DNA of 64,000 nt from Deroplatys truncata. Lineage: Eukaryota > Arthropoda > Insecta > Mantodea > Mantidae. Below are positions 11,127 to 22,344 of the stretch, one piece after another. The stretch spans positions 195,112,565 through 195,176,564 of the forward strand of contig CM060988.1 in NCBI GenBank assembly GCA_030765065.1, written 5' to 3'. Every line of letters starts with the position of its first letter. Position 1 is the stretch's first letter. A program made the translations under genes and the position numbers. The notes beneath the pieces are model-generated. The model made no database searches. It worked only from the letters and a program-made list of their open reading frames with translations, and was not told the DNA's origin.

Positions 11127-11722
11127 CCTTACCTTATAATAGATGCTGGAAATGTTGACCTTCTGTTCTCAAACAGGCAGCATATCTTGTGCAGCTCACT
11201 CTGCGAAGCTCAGCGGCAGGAATTTTTGTGATTTCTTGCACATTGTTTTCTCTAAGTTCCTGTAGTGTGCGAGGATTGGAATAATACACTTTGTCTTTTA
11301 AAGAACCCCAAAAATAAAAATCACAAACTCGTTAAGTCAGGAAACGAGGGAGCCACAAATCAACACTAATTATTCTGTCATCAAACAGCTCTCTTATTGC
11401 ATGTAATGATTCGGCAGCCGTATGTGCTGTTGCAGAATCTTGATGGAACCAACCATACGATTTCTCTTCTTTTGTCAAGCGATTGCAAAATGGCCTCAGA
11501 ATTAACCTCTGATATCGCTCTGCATTTATTGTTTCATCAAAGAATATGGGCCCTATTATTCTTCTAGCACTTATCGCACACTGCACTCCAGTTTTCTGAT
11601 GATAATGAGGCGTTTCATCACAAGAATTCCTGCTGCTGAGCTTCAGTGAGTGAGCGAGAATATTTAAACGAGATATGCTGCCTGTTTGAGAGCAGAAGGT
11701 CAGCATCTATTATAAGGTAAGG
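11127..11722 (-). mobile_element. Small mariner-like element nested in the fold-back element
   Basis: Inverted ends CCTTACCTTATAATAGATGC at left and the reverse complement at right, followed inward by a further inverted block (CTTCTGTTCTCAAACAGGCA versus its complement near 11680). Only about 600 bp remain, carrying a transposase fragment. It interrupts the left arm of the fold-back element; the right arm at 12912 shows the uninterrupted sequence. Confidence 0.75.
11334..11706 (-). pseudogene. Tc1/mariner transposase core fragment
   Basis: A 124-codon minus-strand frame containing the catalytic middle of a DDE transposase: RRIIGPIFFDETINAERYQ, then WFHQDSATAHTA with the second catalytic aspartate, then RIISVDLWLPR just before the expected SPDL motif. 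It stops before the third catalytic residue, and the N-terminus is absent. Relatives are common in insect genomes. Confidence 0.75.
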
Positions 11723-12054
11723 ATTTAAGGTTATTATGCAGAACTACGGCCGCTCGAAAAAAACAACGAATTCCGGTGTTAATGGTAGATTCTTTTATGC
11801 TGATTACGTTTTTACCAATTTGGTTTGTCGGAAAGGTTCCGTAATGGTGTTACACGCTAATTTATTGCATGCGCGTAGCGACGCTAGCACGGGAGCGAAG
11901 CTCGCGTGCGTTCCTTAACGATGGTTATGATTACCTATTTAGAAAACCTAAGCTTTGTGATTTTCGGGAGGTTAGGTTTAGTTTTTTTATAAAAACTTAG
12001 GTTAATTAGCAGTCGTAGCTATCCTCAAAGCACGCGAGCGAAGCGAGCGTGCGT

Positions 12055-12625
12055 TCCTTAACGTTGGTTATGATAAGCTTAAGTTTCTGAATTCACGGAA
12101 GGTTAGCGTTAGGTTAGTTTTTTTTTATATAAGCTTAGTTTCTGAATTCACGGAAGGTTAGCGTTAGGTTAGTTTTTTTTATATAAGCTTAGTTTCTGAA
12201 TTCACGGAAGGTTAGCGTTAGGTTAGTTTTTTTTTATATAAGCTTAGTTTCTGAATTCACGGAAGGTTAGCGTTAGGTTAGTTTTTTTTATATAAGCTTA
12301 GTTTCTGAATTCACGGAAGGTTAGCGTTAGGTTAGTTTTTTTTATATAAGCTTAGTTTCTGAATTCACGGAAGGTTAGCGTTAGGTTAGTTTTTTTATAT
12401 AAGCTTAGTTTCTGAATTCACGGAAGGTTAGCGTTAGGTTAGTTTTTTTTATATAAGCTTAGTTTCTGAATTCACGGAAGGTTAGCGTTAGGTTAGTTTT
12501 TTTTTTATATAAGCTTAGTTTCTGAATTCACGGAAGGTTAGCCTTAGGTTAGTTTTTTTTATATAAGCTTAGTTTCTGAATTCACGGAAGGTTAGCCTTA
12601 GGTTAGTTTTTTTTATATAAGCTTA
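12055..12625 (+). repeat. Minisatellite with TTAGG-like core, about 57-bp units
   Basis: About ten head-to-tail units of 55-60 bp. Each holds ATAAGCTTAGTTTCTGAATT, then CACGGAAGGTTAGCGTTAGG and TTAGTTTTTTTTAT. Units differ mainly in T-run length. GGTTAGCGTTAGGTTAG resembles the insect telomere repeat TTAGG but is not a telomeric array. It sits in the loop of the fold-back element. Confidence 0.85.
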
Positions 12626-13149
12626 AGTCCGACAATGAAACCCAGGTTTTAGGTACTACAAATTAATATTAACTATATGTTTACATCTCAAATGTGTCAT
12701 AAAGCTTCTTTATCCATATCCTGCTCCTTCTAGCCAGCATTCTTAATAAATATCCGCAAATAAGCGTCGCTACGCGCATGCAATAAATTAGCGTGTAACA
12801 CCATTACGGAACCTTTCCGACAAACCAAATTGGTAAAAACGTAATCAGCATAAAAGAATCTACCATTAACACCGGAATTCGTTGTTTTTTTCGAGCGGCC
12901 GTAGTTCTGCATAATTACCGGATTTTAGTCCTCTGCCGGCGTAATTTCCCCCGCAACTGCCGGCTGTCTCGCGCAGTAGGGAGAGGCCGCGAGTGGGTTC
13001 GCATATAATTTAACTACCCTATACAAACACATTCTGCATACAAATGATCTGTGTAGATCTTCTTCAAATTGTTTTCTTCGTGTTAAAATGTTATTTGAAA
13101 TGTTTATAGACGTGTTATAGAAATGCTCCTTGCTTTCTTTAAACTGTTT

Positions 13150-13978
13150 TCTTTATGTTTTTGTGAAATGTTTGCCGTACAAGAAAAAGCTGCATGTATT
13201 GACAGAACACAAATCTGTGATTGTGGTACAGTGACAATACAGACATGAGAACAATATCACACAATGGCACAAACATTTTAAGGAGACCAGCAGTGTACAA
13301 AAAGGAAAATCAAGGAAGGCCTAATACATCAGAAAATGTCAAAAGAATCAAACAGTCCTGTGTTCAGAAGTCCGTTCCACGCCGTAGTCTACAGTTAGGT
13401 CTTCCGAAGTGAACAGTGCATGATGTCATGTGGAAGAGATGGAAATTGTTTTGCTATAAAATTCAACTCTTGCATGCAATAAAACCATAGGACATAATTG
13501 CTTAGGGCTGAATTCGCTGCTACCTGCTATAAAGAATTGACGGTGAACCACAATTTCTTGAGAATATTGTCTTCTCCGATGAGGCCACGTTCAATGTAAA
13601 TTGTATTTTTTGGTCCATTCTTTTTTTGTTGAAAATACAATCAACTCCACTGCATATATGGACATGCTAAAGAATTTCCTATTTCCTCAAATCTAGCAAA
13701 TGCAAATGGGGTTGCAAATAATCTTTCAACAAGATGGAATACCATGCCATTTCAGAAACCATGTCCGAGAAGAGTTAAGTAATCGATTTCCGGATTGGCA
13801 GAAATGGACCAATCTCATGGCTATCTTACTCCATTAGACGTCTACCTTTGGGGCTATGTCAAGAGTGAGGTCTACAGTGAAAGAGTTGAGAACATCGACC
13901 ATCTAAAACAAAGAATTAGACAAGCAATTGCAAGCATCACGCCAGATGTTCTTGTCAGAGTGTGGGTCTCTGTCGTGT
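13150..13978 (+). pseudogene. Tc1/mariner transposase, degraded (outer element)
   Basis: The coding remnant of the 10827-14125 element. An N-terminal part near 13170 (FAVQEKAACI-like) is followed by a frame with TSENVKRIKQ, and the C-terminal part 13795-13978 is open with LDVYLWGYVKSEVYSERVEN and DHLKQRIRQAIASITPD, matching the block after the third catalytic aspartate. FQQDGIPCHF-like text near 13730 marks the second catalytic site. Several stops and shifts separate the parts. Confidence 0.7.
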
Positions 13979-14125
13979 AGTGAATGGTGCCCATATTGAA
14001 AGTAATGCTATTTAGAAAGTGTTTGAGTTATTTAATTAATTAAAAGTACTTTCAGTCAATTACACATAATACTTAGTTTACAGTGAACTCGTAAAATCCC
14101 ACCATTCATTCTCAGAAACCTTGTA

Positions 14126-15986
14126 TTAGCGAGTTTCCTGCTTTAAATAAAGGGAAGTTTTAAAGTGATCGTGTAGCAGAACAGCTTCAGTGAGTGATTT
14201 GCGAACTGAATTTCTTAGATTGCATATCCAGTTGATAAGAATTTTGGTTGAAAAATTCAAAATAAAATTGAACACTGACAAAGCTCAGCCTACAACCAGA
14301 TCAGGTTGTATTCTCTCGTTATTTACATTCTAAATTATTTGTGTCATAATTCAGCTATCACAAACCCATCATTTCTTTCTTAGAGTATGAATTAATGGAA
14401 ATTGATGAATAAAAGAAATATTTCATTTAATTAAGAGAGATTTTCTTCAACAAAATTCCACATAGACATTTCCTAATCGTGAAATAATAAAATCGTTAAC
14501 AAATGCTACAACCTAAGAGGTTTCACTTCTAACGTGCGAGAGTCTCACGCATTCTTTTTCAAGTTTAACGTCTCTTAACTGGGTAGGTCATATCGGATGG
14601 TGAAGGAATGAAGTGTTGGAATTATGCTCAAACGAGTCCGAGGACCCTAGAGCTCAGGATAAGAGGAAAACCTTGGAGAAAACCTTATCAAGCTAACTCA
14701 ACCTAAGAAGATTCGAACTCGAGACCTCTTGAATTCACAGTCAGACTTGCTATCCCTACAACACGAAGGTGGACATACTGTAGGCCTCTGACGAGAAAAC
14801 TTTTGCGTGGTATTCTGCTCCCCGGAGGAGAGCGAGGCTGTCTACATTAAAAATACCGTGCAATGTTAGTACTCCAGCGTGCTTCACTTGGAGCAGTATG
14901 TAAGTGTTTTCTAGTAATTTATAAAGTTATTTACAATGCCCAGTAAGAACTCTACACAGCCACTCTCGAGAAACAGTTGTTAAAATCTGTGACGAGAAAG
15001 GAAACAAAAGCAAGTGGTCATTCAACGTTGCTAGCATAAGAGCGTATGTTGTCTAAGAGTCCGTAAGTCTTGTTGATATGTTGGAAGTAGAGCCATAATA
15101 TTTCTCAGATAGCGCTAGAATTGTTGATGTCAACACATTCCTTACAGGCACATTCTCGTAAGAGCAACACAGTACTTTAATTTATGTTATCGTAAACAAT
15201 GGTGTTTGGTTTTATGTTTGTATACTTATGAAATTGTAAAAAGGGTGAGAATAAGTATTCATTCAGCCAAACTTTTAACTAGGGAAATAATTTATGACGG
15301 AATAATACTAGAATTGAAAAAGTTGAAAACCATAATTTCTTAGGCATACATGTAATAACAAGCTAACTTGGGAAACACGCACTGATTATGTATGTAATAA
15401 GATTAGTTGTAGTAAACAGCTCGAGTCAGAATAACACAGAATACTTTTAAGGCGTGATTAACTCATATTTGAGTGTTTTCTTATAGGAAATTTATGTCCG
15501 GAAGGTCGGTTAGATGGAATTCTGTCAAACACCTCTCTGTTCCCCGCGGAAATGCCATATCGCTCATGTTTTGTTTTCTTTGCGATTTGTAATATCGCTT
15601 ATGTTTTGTTTTTAACCTTGTTTATATTACCATTAACCTAAAACCGGCGTTTTATTATTTAAGTGGTAAGGGATTCGTTGCATATTACACAACACTTTGT
15701 GACTTTGTGGTTTCTACAAGAGGTGTTGGCTACCAATATCAGCTATCAGGATATACTAAAGCGCTCCGTTTACTGGAAGGGCTTTCAGTTTTACAGCCTA
15801 TTATAAAAATGTTCCACTTGACTTATGCTGAACTGCATTATGTTTATGGTGCCGCTTGGGGAACTGCGGTAGGGGCACGAGATCTTTAAGCCGAGCTTTA
15901 CTAAGACTATCACAGCACACAACGACTGCGAGAAACAGAAGCTTTCTAAAAACAAACGCAAGGGAGTCTAAAGAAATGGAAGAACA
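14126..15986. other. Unclassified intronic sequence
   Basis: No exon with matching phase-1 splice sites was found. Around 14690-14760 a short tRNA-like stretch (AGATTCGAACTCGAGACC) hints at an old SINE head. An open frame at 15707-15889 has no recognisable domain. Confidence 0.35.
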
Positions 15987-16085
15987 GTAACTTTAAGCAC
16001 ACTTAAAAACCGTTGGTCTGCGCCGGGTTTGAACCCACGACCTAGGGATTAGAAGGCCAGCACCTAACCAACTGAGCCACCCAGA
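15987..16085 (-). repeat. tRNA-derived SINE (family C), truncated
   Basis: Read on the minus strand from 16085: a clear A box (GGGTGGCTCAGTTGGTTAGG) and B box (GGTCGTGGGTTCAAACCC), followed by the family junction TTTTTAAGTGTGCTTAAAG. This is the best-preserved head of the family in the window. It is continuous with SINE sequence, so I do not call a functional tRNA gene. Confidence 0.65.
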
Positions 16086-16334
16086 TTCACATTATATGCC
16101 TTAAGGCAACTATATTTTTGTACATAGATATAAAGATCTTACAAATATTACATTATGAAATTCTATACCACTATATTTCCTATGTCATTGAATTGTAGAG
16201 TAGTATTAGTGCTGGCAACATGGACAGGGTAGTAGTGTTCGATATATTGGTTGTCATGCAGTAACCAATGTTGTCAGCTGTCTTATTACCTGCTTGATTA
16301 TTTATTTTAAATACTATACATTAAAATTATTGGA

Positions 16335-17115
16335 TCCTTGAAACAAAGAACTGAACTAAATCACATAAGTGAAGTGTTAGTGAGAGCAAAACTAAATCAC
16401 ATTAGTGAAGTAATACTGAGAACCTAACTAAATCACATTAATGAAGTGATAGTGAGAAATGAGCTAAATCACATTAATGAAGTGACAGTGAGAACTAAAC
16501 TAAATCACATTAGTGAAGTGACAATGAGAACTGAACTAAATCACGATAGTGAAGTGACAGTAAAACTGAACTAGCTCACATTAATGAAGTGACAATGAGA
16601 ACTGGACTAAATCACGATAGTGAAGTGACAGTAAAACTGTACTAAATCACATTAATGAAGTGGCAATGAGAACTGAACTAAATCACATTAATGAAGTGAT
16701 ATTGAAAACTGAACTAAATCAAATTAATGAAGTGATAGTGAGAACTGAACTAAATCACATTAATGAAGTGATAGTGAAAAACTGAACTAAATCGCATCAA
16801 TGAAGTGATAGTGAGAAATGAACTAAATCACATTAATGAAGTGACAATGAGAATTGAACTAAGTCACATTAATGAAGTGACAGTAAGAACCGAAATAAAT
16901 CACATTAATGAAGTGACAATGAGAACTGAACTAAATCGCATTTGTGAAGTGATAGTGAGAAATGAACTAACTCGCATTAATGAAGTGATAGGGAGAAATG
17001 AACTAAATCACATTAATGAAGTGAGAGGGAGAAATGAACTAAATCACGATAGTGAAGTGACAGAGAGAATTGAACTAAGTAACATTACTGAAGTGACAGT
17101 GAAAATTGAACTAAT
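16335..17115 (+). repeat. 36-bp minisatellite, about 21 units
   Basis: Head-to-tail units built on GAACTGAACTAAATCACATT then AATGAAGTGACAGTGA. Units vary by point changes and one- or two-base indels. The 36-bp period is a multiple of three, which leaves accidental open frames such as 16805-17197. It lies in intron 4, and no function is evident. Confidence 0.9.
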
Positions 17116-17397
17116 TTACAACAATGGGTTAGGAAACAATGATTCGTGTAGAAATGTATTTAGAGACAATGAAGTTCTTATTGTGGTAACACTGTAAGTA
17201 TATAGCGTAATAATTATTGCAACAGAAATGGAAAATAGTGGTTTAAGTAGTAGTAACTCTTGTTAAATATACCAGAAGTAAGGAAAATTATTCTAGAATA
17301 CACGTTAAGGATCCGTTAATCAAAGGTTTGATATTATATAATAAATCACCATCGTATGTTAAATTGTACATGAGAAAGAGATTTAAACATGAACTAA

Positions 17398-17657
17398 AAT
17401 TAAATTGAGTTTTATCTATGGACGCTCTTTAACTATTGTGGTTCTTAACGTCCCATCCTATATTGGACGTGAAAGACCGGTAATTTTGCTCAGAGGCCTC
17501 TTTATCAGACCTGAGGTTCTTTTACGTGCCTTCCCTTCCGAAGGAAGCCATGCTAAGGATTTTTACGCCCGAAAATATCCATCGCCCTCCGCCGGGTTTG
17601 AACCCAAGACCTCGGGAACTAGAGGCTAGCATGGTAACCACTACACCACGGAGGACG
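17398..17657 (-). repeat. tRNA-derived SINE (family A) with 13-bp target duplication
   Basis: Direct repeat TTAAACATGAACT flanks it (about 17383-17395 and 17660-17672). Read from the right, the head has TGGTGTAGTGGTTACCATGC and a B box in GGTCTTGGGTTCAAACCC. The body contains GGCACGTAAAAGAACCTCAG, and the end lies near GAGCGTCCATAGATAAAACT. Confidence 0.85.
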
Positions 17658-17696
17658 GCTTAAACATGAACTTGACATATAATTAACATACACAGG

Positions 17697-18495
17697 ATGT
17701 ATCATAATTAATAGCGCAAACTGAAACGGTTCAAAGTATACGATAATACAAGCAAAAACCTTCCAGAAAATGTAGGTCCGCAAACCAGCTATTTGTGAGA
17801 TAATTGTAAATGTGTGATTACAAGCCGCTACTGACTTCATTAAGCAACATCGTCCTAATTAGTACAAATAAATTTGAAAATTATACTCTTCGTTTAATAA
17901 TTACCATTCTAAGTTGCTTCAAAATTCGCTCATAGCTTAACAATGAATGCAATTCTACTTTAATGTTACATGTCACAATACGTGCACCCTTCCCTGTTCA
18001 AAGTGTCGTCCTTGCATCTGGTTGCAATACTGCACTCGTCTCTGCAGTGAATTTCGAATTGCTTCAAACATCCCCGGATCATCTCGGAGTTCTTGACAAG
18101 CACGTACAATTCTCTGCTCCAGTACTTCAACGGTATCAACGGGAGTGATATGCCTACACTTCTGAGGTGACACCATAGAGAAAAATCAAAAGGATTCAGA
18201 TCAGGTGATGGTCGAGGCCAAAGTATAGGCTCTCCTCGACCTATCCACCTTGGAGCACATTTCCACGTTAGATGTCTTCTCACAGTAGCAGTAAAATGTG
18301 CCGTTGCTCCATCATGCATGTACCACATACTCTGACGTTGCTCAAGAGGAACATCCTCAAGCAATTCACATCATAACCACACATTCGAAATAATAAATCT
18401 CACACTCGACTTGTTTGCAAATCCCTGTTACTGGAACTGTTTTGCTTCTATTATTGCATACTTTCAACCGTTTCAGTTTGCGCTATTATTGTACA
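17697..18495 (-). mobile_element. Shortened mariner-like element
   Basis: Inverted ends: left AATAGCGCAAACTGAAACGG, right its reverse complement (AACCGTTTCAGTTTGCGCTATT at about 18468-18489). Only about 0.8 kb lies between the ends, carrying the C-terminal half of a transposase. Confidence 0.75.
17966..18364 (-). pseudogene. Mariner-like transposase C-terminal half
   Basis: The minus-strand frame contains WYMHDGATAHFTATVRRHL (second catalytic aspartate), WIGRGEPILWPRPSPDLNPF and DFSLWCHL (third catalytic position region). The N-terminus and first aspartate are missing. Close in type to the fragment at 62229-62444. Confidence 0.75.
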
Positions 18496-18666
18496 CAAGT
18501 GTAAGTGAAAAGCAGTAAAATATTAATATTATTAATATTTATAAATATTAATTTTATTGTATAATGTATTCTGTAAATATGGAAATTCTGACTAAGTCTG
18601 AAGTTGTATATAAATTATATGGGTAAACAATTATAATTATTCATTGTTGTGAGGAAGGACACCTAC

Positions 18667-18816
18667 ATGCGCTGGCTATACACTGCATATCTCTTACGGA
18701 ATAGTGGTATGACGTCATACAGATACATAGGCCCGTGTTGGAGCAGTAACCATAGGGTCCCAGAGTCCGTAGACATTGCTGCGCCTCCTGACACGGTGCA
18801 TTCACTCCCGACGAAT
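18667..18816 (-). CDS. Exon 4 of secreted EB/EGF-like multi-module protein
   Basis: A 150-nt internal exon. The acceptor ttgttgcag precedes 18816 and the donor gtaggt follows 18667 on the minus strand. In phase 1 it encodes 50 residues with six cysteines spaced C-x5-C-x9-C-x5-C-x-C-x12-C; visible blocks are APCQEAQQCLRTLGPYGYC and LCICMTSYHYSVRDMQC. A downstream in-frame stop belongs to the intron: the exon must end at gtaggt to keep phase 1 for exon 5. The intron to exon 3 is 26.8 kb and contains the palindromic polymerase element. Confidence 0.75.
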
Positions 18817-18819
18817 CTG

Positions 18820-20202
18820 CAACAATAACATCATCTTCCATGCTTCAGCCTGTAAAGGTAAACCAGCAATAACATTTAGGTTCAAAATTGCATTAGAAAA
18901 TGACCACGAAAGTAAAAGAGAAATAACTTTTTGCTTAGGAAATACGGTAGAATTTCTGGTTTGCATGGGGTCGCTGCCGCTTATTGGGGTGCAGGAAGTA
19001 CTGCATTCCATCCAAAAATTCGATATGGAGAGTATATCGGAAATACACCCCTTTGAATCCCCCCTGAAAATTGTTTAGAACAATTCCTCCGAGTGTTGGG
19101 AACAAAGAGATTGAAAACGAAAAATCGACAAATCTAAAACTCAGGACTTAAGCCTTTCAAAGATGAAGTTAAAAGTTTTACATGCAATTCCCCCTCCACA
19201 AACAACCATTTACATGGAAATATTTCATAAATCTTTTAACTACTTAACGATTTTGGTAATCTCATTACAGCATAGCAATAACATGAGCGGTGCTATGGAT
19301 TCTGGTACATAGGTAGTAGAAAGTGGAATCATTCTCGTTGTTTTTCCACTTGGAAAGAGAGACAATATATTTCAAATGGAAAGAGTTTTGCTCTCCAGCG
19401 AATCAGACGCTGTTACCATGCGTTGCCACTTCGTTACCTCCGCTCTTTTCATATTTCTCTCTCACTCGCACACTGTATAGCTGAAGGTAATGCAAGTACC
19501 AAGCGAGACACACTTGCTTTGCCTACACCATACGCTTTAGCAATAACCTCCTGAGCATTTTTGAAATAAGAGTTGATTTCACTCTTCCTCGTTGTTCCAT
19601 CATTTAAAAAATGTATATACCCTAAAAAATCTGATGTGATACATTCACACGATTATCTCTACCTTCTGTTGTTTATTAGTTGGTATACAAACTAAAAGCT
19701 TATTTTCTATCTTAATCCAAATAATCCTTTGCAGAAATAGCTACATTACACATCGTTATAAATACAAAGAGAACAACGATAGTCAGATGTTTAAGAGCTG
19801 GACGTTATAGCTGCCTTAAAATTCCATACTGTTTCCATGTAATCGCAAGAAACAACTGAAAATCGATGGGACTTAGAATGACAAAGTATTGAACAAATCG
19901 AATCATTAATAACGGATATCTTGGAAATGGCTGATGCTACAAAAAAGTTATTTGAAATAACTGCATGAGCAACTGGTATGACGTACCTTGTGGGTCAAAT
20001 ACATACGGGTTGTGCACTCTTGAAGGCATACACTCTGTTCCCAAACTATAATTTTACGTCAGTGCCACCAGGTAGTAGCACACTACGGCGAAGTAGATAA
20101 TGTGCACGAGCGCGGAAACTTCTCTTGGTTTCTCCATACCATCCTAGCATCAACTACAATTTAGTTTACCATTACTTCATTCTTCCCTAAAAATCTGAAC
20201 TT
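18820..20202. other. Intron 3, left end, with a diverged family Z copy
   Basis: From about 18987 to 19680 a worn reverse copy of family Z is recognisable (GGAAGTACTGCATTCCATCC at left, and TTCACACGATTATCTCTACC at right). The remainder up to 20202 shows nothing I recognise. Confidence 0.5.
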
Positions 20203-20830
20203 AATTGCGAGGCGTGTTTTTAAGGTATGCACCAATAATTTTTTTCAAAATAACACAACATTATTTTCCAAATACCTTACACTTACACTACTTCTCCACA
20301 CAGTCACCACTGTTATTCAGGCGCTTGTCGCAACGGGAAATCAGTTTTTGTGTGCCTTTGTCAAAGAATGATGCCGCCTGTGATGAAAGCTAAGTTTGCA
20401 CTTCTTGTTTCACAACACCATCGTCGTTGCAACGTTTTCCACCGAGGAATTTTTTCAGATGAAGAAACAAGTGAAAACCGCTTGGTGCCAATGATTTCTT
20501 GCACAGCTTGCACCAAATCATCCTTGATCACAGAGAGTCGGATGCACATGTTCACGACCTTCGTTAAAATCCCGCTTCTTCACCATTCCATCACTACTCA
20601 TAAACCTCACACAATTGGTGATGAATGTTTGCTGGCAGTTTCTCGTATTCAAAAAATAAATCACTGATCTGACTTCACAGTCGGCGGGTCGTTCCATTGT
20701 TTTGAACATTTAAAAACGCTCTAACAACAGGGAAACAAAGGGACGATCGTTCACAGCTCCGTCTAGCTTCCTAATGAGTGGAGGAAGTGATTGCGTGTGC
20801 TCAAAATCCGACTGTAACGCTGCAGTGACA
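20203..20830 (-). mobile_element. Mariner-like element, left part
   Basis: Begins with the terminal sequence GCGAGGCGTGTTTTTAAGGT near 20207, a mariner-type end, and carries the N-terminal transposase remnant on the minus strand. A matching inverted end lies 5.9 kb away at about 26060-26075, so the element may have been split by later insertions. Confidence 0.6.
20360..20697 (-). pseudogene. Mariner-like transposase N-terminal fragment
   Basis: From the ATG at 20697 the frame reads MERPADCEVRSVIYFLNTRN, the start typical of a mariner transposase helix-turn-helix. A shift then moves to a second frame containing IRLSVIKDDLVQAVQEIIG. The catalytic core is missing. Confidence 0.65.
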
Positions 20831-20947
20831 AAATATTAAAACTAGGGATACGACCTCGATACTCGGTGGTGTCGAAGTATGTCTAATACTTTGAGTATCC
20901 ATTCGATACTTTTTAAATACTTCTTAAATGCTTCAATTTTGCATTAC

Positions 20948-21918
20948 TGAAAGTTACGAGGGCAGTCGCAGAAGTACCCGACCTGACGTACATATAGCGG
21001 TTGTTGTTTCAAAAAAATGACTATGGTGGAAAGTACCACCCTTATAAAGCTTAAGTATGAAGTTTGACGATGCTACGTAGTTTAATAATTGTTTAGCAGC
21101 CATTAATAGTGAACTCTCCCAGCAAATTTGTAAACATGGATAAAACTGGCCATCGTTGTGATACAATACTTTCATTTGAAAGGTCTTAGTCCAACTAATA
21201 TTAAAACTGAGCTAGATTCTACTCTGGGGAGTCTGCTCCTTCGTTTACAACAGTAAAATATTGGGTGGCAGAGTTTAAGCGAAGCCGTACGAGCTGCCAA
21301 GACGAACATCACAGTGGTCGGGCAAATGAGGTGACCACGCCAGAAATTGTGAAGAAAATACACAAAAATGGTATTGGATGACCGTCGACTGAAAGTGCGC
21401 GAGCTAGCAGACATCGTAAGCATTTCAAAAAGTGCTGTACATCGCACACTAACTGAAAATTTAGACATGAAAAGCTATGGGCAAGATAGGTGCTGCGTTT
21501 ACTCACAATGGAACAAAAGCAGCGTCATGAGGATGTTTCAGTCGAGTGTTTGGCGATGTTTCGCTGCAACAAAGCCGAGTTTTTGCGTCGATTCATAACC
21601 ATGGATGAATCATGGGTCCATCACTTCACACCTGAGACGAAGGAACAGTCAAAACAGTGGATTGAAAGGGGAGAATCGGCTCCAAAGAAGGTGAAGACAG
21701 TTCCATCTGCAGGCAAGGTCAATGCGTCAGTTTTTGGGGGGAGGGGCATGCGCGTGGCATAATTTTCATTGATTATCTTCAAAAAGGAAAAACAATCAAT
21801 GGCGAGTATTATGCAAATTTATTGCAACGTTTGAATGATGAAACCAAGCAAAAATGGCCGCATTTAGCGAAAAAGAAAGTTCCGTTTCATCAAGACAATG
21901 CACCAGTGAAACAATGCA
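20948..21918 (+). pseudogene. Mariner transposase truncated at its 3-prime end
   Basis: Starts with a mariner-type terminus (ACGAGGGCAGTCGCAGAAGT). The coding remnant includes VLDDRRLKVRELADIVSISK, then the frame from 21490 with RRFITMDESWVHHFTPETKE (first catalytic aspartate), a WIERGESAPKK linker and, near 21890, a FHQDNAP motif (second catalytic aspartate). The sequence then diverges, so the third aspartate and right terminus are lost. At least two frameshifts lie near 21380 and 21480. Confidence 0.8.
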
Positions 21919-22344
21919 ACATTCCATAGTCTCTTGTGTCTAAATGAAAACGCGCAAAACAATGGGGTAAGGAGTAGAGGTACTCGTGTAACATGTAACG
22001 TTAACTGAGTTGTAAATGAAGCTGTCGCAGTAAATCACGTTTCTGCAATAGCCAAGGCTTGGTTACTCACTCTCAGACTTTATATTTAACCTGCTCCGGT
22101 GACCAATTCAGAAGAAACAAATCAGAACTTGAGACGTGAGATAATACAACGCCTGAAAATATTTGCTATTTTTAGGTATTTGAATTTTATGTAAAATATA
22201 CATTAGTTGATACTTTCAAGCTTGCAGAATAAAGAATAGTCAGTATTTGTTTTTCTATGGGTGGAAAATACTTTGAAAGAAAGTTTTCAGTACAAATTAT
22301 AGTTATATAAAAATAGAAGCAAATTTATTGTTATTGTTGTTATT

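Larger units (their letters stand above)
11029..13019. mobile_element. Fold-back type element with long inverted repeats
   Basis: Left GGGAAGTTAAATTATATTCG and right (reverse complement) GGGTAGTTAAATTATATGCG begin inverted repeats containing CGCGGCCTCTC and AATTACGCCGGCAGAGG. They continue after the nested insertion as 11733-11884 versus 12757-12912, near-identical in inverse, giving arms of about 270 bp. Between the arms lies a minisatellite. There is no transposase, so it is non-autonomous. A TATA sequence flanks both ends. Confidence 0.75.
10827..14125 (+). mobile_element. Outer Tc1/mariner-like element, split by a nested insertion
   Basis: Inverted ends: left GGGTTTCTGAGAATGAATGG and onwards through TAAGTATTATGTGTAATTGA, right the matching reverse complement ending ACCATTCATTCTCAGAAACC. 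The two ends lie 3.3 kb apart because a 2-kb fold-back element (11029-13019) sits inside. The remaining 1.3 kb is the right size for one mariner-like element. A TA dinucleotide sits at each outer border. Confidence 0.75.

Noticed and set aside
12055-12625. Interstitial telomere
   Set aside because: TTAGG appears once or twice per unit of about 57 bp, not as a pure array.
11736-12912. Two matching 60-codon genes on opposite strands
   Set aside because: They are the inverted arms of the fold-back element read in the same way; no domain is present.
16335-17115. CRISPR-like array
   Set aside because: Units are contiguous with no unique spacers, in a eukaryotic intron.
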